5,915 nucleotides of DNA, from assembly GCA_947165115.1 (NCBI GenBank), contig CAMUZD010000113.1:1-5915 (forward strand), in the 5' to 3' direction. The notes under the pieces were generated by a model. That model was given only the letters and a program-made list of their open reading frames with translations, was not told the origin of the DNA and made no database searches. A program made the position numbers and the translations under genes. Origin of the DNA: an uncultured Clostridia bacterium. GTDB lineage: Bacteria > Bacillota > Clostridia > Oscillospirales > Acutalibacteraceae. Shown here in pieces: positions 1-5,173 of this stretch (positions are counted from its first letter, which is position 1; every line of letters starts with the position of its first letter).

Positions 1-54
1 ATTAACATTACCTGCGAGCCTGTTTATCAGACCAAGAAACTCTATCATAAATAA
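1..54 (+). CDS. C-terminal end of an unidentified upstream gene (partial)
   Basis: Frame 1 is open from the first base and ends in TAA at 52-54. The 17 encoded residues end in KKLYHK. The fragment is too short to identify. Its reality is supported mainly by context: the TAA overlaps the AAGG (53-56) that serves as ribosome binding site for the gene at 62, and only seven bases separate the stop from that ATG. This is the usual geometry of two genes in one operon. An open frame of 17 codons could also occur by chance. Confidence 0.5.
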   Translation: MNITCEPVYQTKKLYHK

Positions 55-61
55 GGTTTAT

Positions 62-2254
62 ATGGTTGAATTCAAAAGAATCAGAATCAGAAATACTGCT
101 CCGTCCTCTGCTTTTGCGGCGGAGCATTTTTGCATTGAGCTGAATAAGCGTATTGAAGGAACAGCAGAGCTGACCGAATCTGAAGATGCGGAAATTGTTT
201 TTGAAAATGACACTTCCCTTTCTAGAGACGAATACATAATCGAAAGAACTGAAAACGGATATATTTTCCGTGCCGCTTCGATCCGCTCTTTTTTCTATGC
301 AATCGGCAGATTTCTCAGAAAAGCAGTGCGTTCAGATGGTTTTATTGCTCTTGTTTGCGATATATCGGGACGATACGCCCCGAATAAAACAATCCGCGGT
401 CATCAGCTCGGCTACCGCACCACTCCCAATACTTATGACGCCTGGTCCTATGATGACTATGAGCGCTATTATTTCGATCTGATGTATTTCGGAGTCAATA
501 CAATAGAGCATATTCCTCTTAATCCAGAGAATTCTTCGCACAACGCCCTTATGAAATATGACGGGCGCGAGTTCCTTGTGAAGTCTTCCGAAGCGCTTGA
601 CAGTCTTGATCTTGATATGTCTCTCTGGCATCCGAATAATGACGGCGAAGATACTGAATCCGCATGCAGAAAAAGAAAAGAAATATATTCCGGATTAAAG
701 CGCCTGGATTATCTCTTTATCCCGGGCGGAGATCCGGGCAGCCTGCCCGCAGATGCATTTGTCAAACGGTGCAGGGAGATTTCAAAAGCACTCAAGTCCG
801 TTCATCCCGAAGCAAAAATGTTTCCCTCCGCTCAGGCACCTCATGAGTATCCCGACTGGGGAGAAGTTTTTATAAAAGCTATTGAAGAAAACTCTGAAGG
901 CATAGACGGTATTATCTACGGCCCGAATCACGCTCTGCCTATAGAAGAGTTATATGAAAAACTCGGCGACATATTTCCGCTCAGATTCTATCCCGATATT
1001 ACTCATAATGTCAGATGCGAGTATCCTGTTCATTATGACAAAAATAATTGGCATTATGCTCTTGCGACCTGCCTGAGCCGCGAATGCACCAACCCGCGTC
1101 CGAGAGAATACTATAAGTTATATAAAGAAACCGAAATATACTTTATCGGCTCGGTCAGCTACTCGGAAGGAATAACCGACGATGTCAACAAATTTCTCTG
1201 GTCCGCGCTGGATTATGATTCGGATATAACCCCCGAAGAAGCGATATCGGATTATGCACGCACTTTCTTTTTCGGAGTTGAAACAAAAAGAATAGCCGCT
1301 CTTATTTTCGGCCTTGAAGAAAACTGGCAGGGTAATCCTGCTGAAAATGACTCAATAGATTTAAGCTTTGATCTCAGCGAAAGCCTGATGGCCGATTATC
1401 CCTTCCTGGCCGATAACTGGCGTTTCAACCAGCTCTATCTCAGAGCCGCCTGCGATAAGCTTGTAAAATTGAGATTAAAATTTGAAACGGAGCTTATTGA
1501 AAAAGCAGAGACCGCACTGAAAAACGGCAGTCTTTCCGCCGCAATCGATATCCTGAAAACAGATTATACCGATGAGTATAAAAACCTCCGCCGTCTCATT
1601 GACATTCTTGCCGATATGCTGTTTATTCAGATTGGATATCAGAGCGATACGGAGCGCTACCTTGCCGACAATTCCGAAAGGGGAGCAATTCTCGATACAA
1701 TTGACCTGCCCGTTACCGACAGGGCGTTCCTGCTTACAAAAGCCTGTGAAGCAACAAATTCTGCGGAATTGCTTGAGTATTTCAATATGAATAATGTCGA
1801 GGCAAATGAGTATTATTTCTCCGTAGCACTGAATAATGTCACCGACTCGCAGACGGGAGAACCCTATTTCAATTTTCAGGGCGACCGCCCGAAGATAAAT
1901 GACGGCACTTTGAGAACCGCACTTTTCAACGTGTTTGACAATTTTGAATACACCCACAGAATTACCGGACTTACCGCCGGATGCGATTACGTTTTGCGTG
2001 TTACTTTCCTTGACAAAAAGGATCACGCTGTCGATTCTCTCAGAATAACAGCCAATGGAAATACCGTTTATTGCGGCCCGCAGTTCGGCGAAATCGATGA
2101 GGAATATACCCGCAGATTCTGCCGCCCAGGATTTGTAACGGCAAAATACATCATCCCCGCAGATTATATTCACTCTGGCGAACTCCTCCTTGCTTTCTCC
2201 GAATCCATCATGGGCGTAATGTTCGCAGAATATTCGGTCAAAAAGTTGAAATGA
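62..2254 (+). CDS. Putative intracellular glycoside hydrolase-like protein (GH67N/GH20b-type N-terminal domain, predicted TIM barrel)
   Basis: This 730-residue protein has no signal peptide, so it should be cytoplasmic and act on imported sugars. Residues about 1-100 look like the small alpha/beta domain that precedes the barrel in GH67 and GH20 enzymes (an EIVFEND strand, then Y-I-I and the helix around SFFYAIGRFLRK). Residues about 105-400 look like a TIM barrel with strongly motif-like stretches: RGHQLGYR (112-119), PGGDPG (221-226), YPDITHN (310-316), RECTNPRP (340-347) and YSEGITDDVNKF (367-378). From memory, these occur together in uncharacterised GH-like proteins of polysaccharide degraders. 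E341, E369, D373 and D374 are candidate acidic catalytic residues, which is inference. A helical region (about 400-580) and a beta-rich domain (about 595-728) follow. The HxGGDE motif of GH20 is absent. The start has AAGG five bases upstream. Close spacing to the preceding stop suggests an operon. Substrate and exact family are unknown; a non-catalytic role cannot be excluded. Confidence 0.62.
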   Translation: MVEFKRIRIRNTAPSSAFAAEHFCIELNKRIEGTAELTESEDAEIVFENDTSLSRDEYIIERTENGYIFRAASIRSFFYAIGRFLRKAVRSDGFIALVCDISGRYAPNKTIRGHQLGYRTTPNTYDAWSYDDYERYYFDLMYFGVNTIEHIPLNPENSSHNALMKYDGREFLVKSSEALDSLDLDMSLWHPNNDGEDTESACRKRKEIYSGLKRLDYLFIPGGDPGSLPADAFVKRCREISKALKSVHPEAKMFPSAQAPHEYPDWGEVFIKAIEENSEGIDGIIYGPNHALPIEELYEKLGDIFPLRFYPDITHNVRCEYPVHYDKNNWHYALATCLSRECTNPRPREYYKLYKETEIYFIGSVSYSEGITDDVNKFLWSALDYDSDITPEEAISDYARTFFFGVETKRIAALIFGLEENWQGNPAENDSIDLSFDLSESLMADYPFLADNWRFNQLYLRAACDKLVKLRLKFETELIEKAETALKNGSLSAAIDILKTDYTDEYKNLRRLIDILADMLFIQIGYQSDTERYLADNSERGAILDTIDLPVTDRAFLLTKACEATNSAELLEYFNMNNVEANEYYFSVALNNVTDSQTGEPYFNFQGDRPKINDGTLRTALFNVFDNFEYTHRITGLTAGCDYVLRVTFLDKKDHAVDSLRITANGNTVYCGPQFGEIDEEYTRRFCRPGFVTAKYIIPADYIHSGELLLAFSESIMGVMFAEYSVKKLK

Positions 2255-2317
2255 TAGTATTCTGATTACTTTGTTATTTCTTCTATGCTTCCATTTTTCA
2301 TTTTTTGATATTTGCGG

Positions 2318-2345
2318 TTGACAAATTCAAAAATATGTGTATAAT
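2318..2345 (+). promoter_or_regulatory. Consensus sigma-A promoter for tRNA-Gln
   Basis: TTGACA at 2318-2323 and TATAAT at 2340-2345 are both perfect consensus hexamers, separated by 16 bases. The predicted start of transcription is near 2352, giving a leader of about 17 bases before the tRNA. The AT-rich spacer fits strong constitutive expression, as expected for a stable RNA gene. Confidence 0.85.
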
Positions 2346-2368
2346 ATATTTTCGTAGCCCGCAAATAT

Positions 2369-2442
2369 TGGGGAATTGTGTAACGGTAGCACTGCAGACT
2401 CTGACTCTGCCTGTTGGGGTTCGAATCCCTATTCCCCAGCCA
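2369..2442 (+). tRNA. tRNA-Gln (anticodon CTG), CCA encoded
   Basis: The full cloverleaf can be folded by hand. The acceptor stem is TGGGGAA (2369-2375) with TTCCCCA (2432-2438), including the T1-A72 pair typical of tRNA-Gln. The D stem is GTG (2378-2380) with CAC (2390-2392) around a GG-containing loop. The anticodon stem is GCAGA (2394-2398) with TCTGC (2406-2410), and the loop places CTG at 2401-2403. A four-base variable region follows. The T stem is TGGGG (2415-2419) with CCCTA (2427-2431) around TTCGAAT. G73 is followed by a genomically encoded CCA (2440-2442). The anticodon reads CAG codons. It sits alone between its own promoter and terminator, so it is a monocistronic unit. Confidence 0.96.
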
Positions 2443-2446
2443 ATAA

Positions 2447-2479
2447 TTAAACCCGACCATGTGTCGGGTTTAATTTTTT
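2447..2479 (+). terminator. Intrinsic terminator of the tRNA-Gln unit
   Basis: TTAAACCCGAC (2447-2457) pairs perfectly with GTCGGGTTTAA (2463-2473), an 11-bp stem with a five-base CATGT loop. Six T residues (2474-2479) follow directly. It begins four bases after the tRNA CCA. On the opposite strand the T tract is poor, so it looks mainly unidirectional. Confidence 0.92.
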
Positions 2480-2480
2480 A

Positions 2481-2516
2481 TCAAAAAATAGAAAGGTTTT
2501 TCAGAAAAAGATCCTT
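2481..2516 (-). terminator. Possible weak terminator of the minus-strand operon
   Basis: Read on the minus strand, AAGG (2516-2513) pairs with CCTT (2496-2493) and TTTTT (2509-2505) pairs with AAAAA (2501-2497). There is a three-base bulge (2512-2510) and a three-base loop. After the hairpin the strand reads TCTATTTTTT, a usable U tract. It lies about 40 bases past the stop of the acetyltransferase gene, where a terminator is expected. The stem is AT-rich and bulged, so termination would be inefficient. Confidence 0.35.
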
Positions 2517-2558
2517 ATCCTTTATAGTTAATATGGTTTCGATTGTGACGAGTGTTTT

Positions 2559-2963
2559 TTACGTCCACAACGAGGTGATGAACATCGGTGAAGCATCGCC
2601 GCTTTTTACAAATCCGCAGTTTTCGTAGAAGTGAAGTTCGTCGTTGTATGCGATAACAGCTATGCGCAAGTAATCATTATATTTTTCTTTCATCATATCG
2701 ACGAGATTACGACCTATTGTCTGCCCGTGGTATTCCGGGTCGACAAGCAGATAGTGAACATAAGCATTCATGATGCCGTCATCCATCGCGCAGATCATCC
2801 CGATAAGCTTGTCCGCGTCCCAGGCCGAATAAACGGTCCTGAAGTTTTTCATCGCTTCTGCGAGCTTTTCGGGGAAATGTCCGGACGACCACTCGACCGA
2901 AAGAAACAGTCTTTCAAGCTCGGCCGGAGTGAAATCGTGCGTATCTTTATATATAATACTCAT
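2559..2963 (-). CDS. GNAT-family N-acetyltransferase
   Basis: This 134-residue protein is the right size for a minimal GNAT domain. The family transfers an acetyl group from acetyl-CoA to an amine; the substrate cannot be read here. Motif A covers residues about 69-88: strand YVHYLLVDPEY, then HGQTIG (79-84) and helix RNLVDMM. Motif B is FYENCGF (112-118), where Y113 is the usual candidate general acid and GF closes the CoA-binding fold. The pyrophosphate loop is atypical: the consensus Q/R-x-x-G-x-G/A reads H79-x-x-T82-x-G84, so two usual positions are changed. CoA binding may be altered, although such variants exist in active GNATs. The start has AGGAG (2975-2971) seven bases upstream. It is the last gene of a three-gene operon, 19 bases after the phosphodiesterase stop. 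A biochemical link to its neighbours is not evident. Confidence 0.85.
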   Translation of the reverse strand: MSIIYKDTHDFTPAELERLFLSVEWSSGHFPEKLAEAMKNFRTVYSAWDADKLIGMICAMDDGIMNAYVHYLLVDPEYHGQTIGRNLVDMMKEKYNDYLRIAVIAYNDELHFYENCGFVKSGDASPMFITSLWT

Positions 2964-2982
2964 TAAGATTCTCCTGATACTA

Positions 2983-3450
2983 TTAGTATTTCCTCAAACT
3001 AAGCAGATTTGTGACAATTCCCTGAGGCGTGACATCAGCCAGCGCATATTCATAGTTGTTTATGCTGCCGGGATTCAGAATATATGTTCCTTCAAAATAG
3101 CTCTCATGCTGCTCGTGTGTGTGGCCGAAGAGAATCAGCGAGGCGCCCGCTTTCTGACCCTGTATAATCAGCTCGTCGGTCCCGTATTTCACAAACTGTC
3201 TGTGCCCGTGAGTGCAGAAAACGATCTTATCATTAATTCTCAGCAGCTCGGTTGTGTTCAGCAGAGATCCGAAGTCACAGTTCCCGCAGACCATGGTCAG
3301 AGGTCTGCCAGCAAGCTCATCGCCGACATTTTCAAAGTCGCGTTCGCCGTCGCCGAGGAATATGATATGATCCGCGTCTTTGTGCTTGAGCAGAGCGGTT
3401 CTGACATTATATACATTTCCGTGTGAATCGGAGAGAATCAGCAGTTTCAT
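2983..3450 (-). CDS. YfcE/MJ0936-type metallophosphodiesterase
   Basis: At 155 residues, this matches the usual length of the small metallophosphoesterase family that includes YfcE and MJ0936. Members hydrolyse phosphodiester bonds of model substrates with a two-metal centre, commonly Mn or Ni. All signature blocks are present: DSHG (8-11), GD (33-34), GNCD (56-59), TH (80-81) and GHTH (109-112), followed by NPGS (126-129). The supplied metal ligands would be D8, H10, D34, N57, H81, H110 and H112, so the enzyme should be active. No signal peptide is present, so it is cytoplasmic. Its ATG overlaps the TGA of the upstream fusion gene as ATGA, and no well-placed ribosome binding site is visible (AGGT touches the ATG). 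Translation is therefore probably by reinitiation after the membrane/nucleoside-hydrolase gene, suggesting linked amounts and perhaps linked function. The natural substrate is unknown. Confidence 0.9.
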   Translation of the reverse strand: MKLLILSDSHGNVYNVRTALLKHKDADHIIFLGDGERDFENVGDELAGRPLTMVCGNCDFGSLLNTTELLRINDKIVFCTHGHRQFVKYGTDELIIQGQKAGASLILFGHTHEQHESYFEGTYILNPGSINNYEYALADVTPQGIVTNLLSLRKY

Positions 3451-5042
3451 ACCTGTTTTTTTACGGGCGGTTTTCTCAGAATATCATTGAGGTAATCTGC
3501 AATCATATCGCCGTCCGTTTCCTTTTTAATATAGTATCTGTTTGAGTATCTGTTCTTCTTTGTTTTGACGTTTCCGTTCATATCAGTTTTGATATTAACC
3601 GGTTTTGAGAGCGAATAGAATGAAGTGTTGCCTTCAAAAGCATATTGAACAGCCGTCAGGTCAAATGATTTATTGAGATAGGGCGCTCTTCCGCCGACGA
3701 ATTCTTTGTATGCAACATAAACGGGATTGTCTTTCTGCTCTTCGTCAAAGCCGGTTTTAATCTTATTTCCGATTTCATATCCGCTGAAAATCATTGTGTT
3801 TCTGAAATTCTCGATAACTGTATTGAACGCGAGCGGATCGGAAGCGACATTGAATTCCTCGCCGTCCGGGAATTTACACGCCATTGAGACAATGGATTCA
3901 ACTTTTTTGTTAAAAAGGAGAGAATCGCTTTCGAGAACTTCGGCTGCATTTGTCAGTGTTCCCGCGGTTATAATAACAACGGATTTATCGGGAGCATCCT
4001 TCAGAATTTCAAGATAAATATCTTTAGCGTCGTCTGCGTGGCAGGCGCTGTTTTCATATTTACAGAATTTTTTTACAACCGGTTTATTGTATTTATCATG
4101 CCCTGGAAGTATTTCCTTGCCTTTGTGCTGTCCGATTTTTATATCTTCATATCCGTAGTATTCGCAGATTGCCCTGATGCATCCGTTTGCGTAAGGATTA
4201 GAAGTGCAGTTGCAGACCGCTCCGATCCGAACACCGTATTTGTCTGCAAGTCGCAGAAGGATTGCAAGCGCGCCCGCGTCATCGCAGTCGGGACCCATAT
4301 CGGTATCGAAGATGACTGTTCGTTTGTTTTTGCAGAGTGGTGTGTAAGCTCCTTTTTCTCTGTTCTCTTCTTTCTTTACGGTTTTAATTGCAGACACAAC
4401 GGTCCACGCAACAAGAAGCAGAATGAGCAGTATCGCAGCTCCGGGTAAAAGATACTTGTATGGAATATACTTATAAATCTCATATCCGAGCAGAGTGTAG
4501 AGAATTAATCTCGGGGAGAGACCGAGTAATGACAGTCCAAGATATTTTATATACGGAGTCCTGACTGACCCTAGGAACACTGAATTGAGATCTATCGGAA
4601 ACACGGCAAGTCTGGTAATGAATATGCCCGCATTCTCATATTTATCATAGAGATTGAGAATTTTATCGCCGTGCTTGCTCTCGCGTATTTTTTTCTTAAC
4701 GAGGTTTCCGCCGAGAATAATGCCGAGAAGATATGAAGTGCTCAGCTCAAGTATGATTCCGGCGAAATTGATTATCAGCGCTTTCGGAGCGCTCATGGCC
4801 ATTCCGACCGTAATATAGAGAAGCGAAGCGGGGATTACAAAAGTTACTCCTTTAACCATATAAACGGCAAGGATTGATACGGCCGCTATTAGAAAAGATG
4901 ATGATCCTTCGATTATCGCCTTTATATCTATATTCTTCAAATCATTGTATTTCCATATAATTACAGTCGTGATTCCGATTGTAATCAGAATCCGTACGGC
5001 AATAAAAAAACTGTCGCGAAGCTTAACTGCGGATTTTTTCAT
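3447..5042 (-). CDS. VTT/TVP38 (DedA-like) membrane domain fused to a nucleoside hydrolase domain
   Basis: This 531-residue protein joins two domains in one frame. Residues 1-219 are hydrophobic, with likely membrane segments near 12-30, 50-83, 88-112, 165-187 and 197-219. The stretch GIFITRLAVFP-D-N (139-153) resembles the conserved re-entrant motif of VTT/SNARE-associated (TVP38/TMEM64, DedA) proteins. A basic linker (K220, K223, K224, R228, K230) suggests that the C-terminal half faces the cytoplasm. Residues about 240-525 are an inosine-uridine nucleoside hydrolase fold. Visible motifs are DTDMGPDCDDAGAL (246-259), the calcium/ribose-binding aspartate cluster; TAGTLTNAA (359-367), the GPLTNxA-like block; EEFNVASDP (395-403); and SFDLTAV (459-465), where D461 fits the last calcium ligand. 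In the classic enzymes this aspartate follows a catalytic histidine, but here F460 occupies that place. Start 5042 is preferred: it has GGAGG six bases upstream, and the in-frame ATG at 5081 has none. It is first in a three-gene operon. Substrate unknown. Confidence 0.85.
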   Translation of the reverse strand: MKKSAVKLRDSFFIAVRILITIGITTVIIWKYNDLKNIDIKAIIEGSSSFLIAAVSILAVYMVKGVTFVIPASLLYITVGMAMSAPKALIINFAGIILELSTSYLLGIILGGNLVKKKIRESKHGDKILNLYDKYENAGIFITRLAVFPIDLNSVFLGSVRTPYIKYLGLSLLGLSPRLILYTLLGYEIYKYIPYKYLLPGAAILLILLLVAWTVVSAIKTVKKEENREKGAYTPLCKNKRTVIFDTDMGPDCDDAGALAILLRLADKYGVRIGAVCNCTSNPYANGCIRAICEYYGYEDIKIGQHKGKEILPGHDKYNKPVVKKFCKYENSACHADDAKDIYLEILKDAPDKSVVIITAGTLTNAAEVLESDSLLFNKKVESIVSMACKFPDGEEFNVASDPLAFNTVIENFRNTMIFSGYEIGNKIKTGFDEEQKDNPVYVAYKEFVGGRAPYLNKSFDLTAVQYAFEGNTSFYSLSKPVNIKTDMNGNVKTKKNRYSNRYYIKKETDGDMIADYLNDILRKPPVKKQV

Positions 5043-5046
5043 ACTG

Positions 5047-5054
5047 CACCTCCC
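5047..5054 (-). promoter_or_regulatory. Ribosome binding site that fixes the start of the membrane/nucleoside-hydrolase gene
   Basis: The minus strand reads GGGAGGTG here. Its GGAGG core (5053-5049) lies six bases before the ATG at 5042-5040, which is ideal spacing. The alternative in-frame ATG at 5081 is preceded only by AT-rich sequence with no purine-rich element, so the additional 13 residues it would add are probably not translated. Confidence 0.8.
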
Positions 5055-5070
5055 GCATATTTCACTTTCA

Positions 5071-5086
5071 TAATAATACATTATTA
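5071..5086. promoter_or_regulatory. AT-rich inverted repeat, possible operator
   Basis: TAATAAT (5071-5077) and ATTATTA (5080-5086) are perfect inverted copies separated by AC. The repeat covers the putative -10 of the minus-strand promoter, where a bound repressor would block RNA polymerase. The region is very AT-rich, so such a palindrome may arise by chance. Confidence 0.3.
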
Positions 5087-5101
5087 AATGTAAATAATCA
5101 A
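5073..5101 (-). promoter_or_regulatory. Putative sigma-A promoter of the three-gene minus-strand operon
   Basis: On the minus strand, TTGATT (5101-5096) and TATTAT (5078-5073) are separated by exactly 17 bases. The predicted start of transcription is near 5066, giving a leader of about 24 bases before the ATG at 5042. Because the ATG at 5081 lies upstream of this start, the promoter independently favours the shorter protein. Confidence 0.55.
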
Positions 5102-5109
5102 GAAAATAC

Positions 5110-5137
5110 TTGAAAAAATAAAAATTTGTGATATATT
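5110..5137 (+). promoter_or_regulatory. Putative sigma-A promoter of the radical SAM gene
   Basis: TTGAAA (5110-5115) and TATATT (5132-5137) are separated by 16 bases. A second -10-like sequence, TATACT (5137-5142), overlaps it but lacks a well-placed -35. The predicted start of transcription is near 5144, about 30 bases before the TTG at 5174. Its -35 lies only eight bases from the -35 of the divergent promoter, so the two promoters probably influence each other. Confidence 0.5.
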
Positions 5138-5157
5138 ATACTATGTATGTTTTCAGG

Positions 5158-5165
5158 AAAGGGGG
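5158..5165 (+). promoter_or_regulatory. Ribosome binding site that decides the radical SAM start
   Basis: AAAGGGGG matches the anti-Shine-Dalgarno sequence with one G-U wobble. It ends eight bases before TTG at 5174. The in-frame ATG at 5147 lies upstream of this element, has no ribosome binding site of its own and would leave a leader of only about three bases. TTG is therefore the better start. Confidence 0.65.
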
Positions 5166-5173
5166 TAACGGAT

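Noticed and set aside
1475..2173. A 232-codon minus-strand open frame inside the glycoside-hydrolase-like gene
   Set aside because: It lies antisense to a gene with clear domain structure, has no ribosome binding site that stands out, and its translation shows no recognisable fold.
2255..2317. A terminator for the glycoside-hydrolase-like gene
   Set aside because: The spacer is T-rich but I could not fold a convincing GC-containing hairpin. Transcription may continue to the terminator at 2447-2479.
2369..2558. tRNA-Gln as an integration site for a mobile element
   Set aside because: I found no repeat of the tRNA 3' end in the window and no integrase or phage-like gene next to it.
2929..3426. 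A 165-codon plus-strand open frame opposite the phosphodiesterase
   Set aside because: The minus strand carries every phosphodiesterase signature motif; the plus frame has no recognisable domain.
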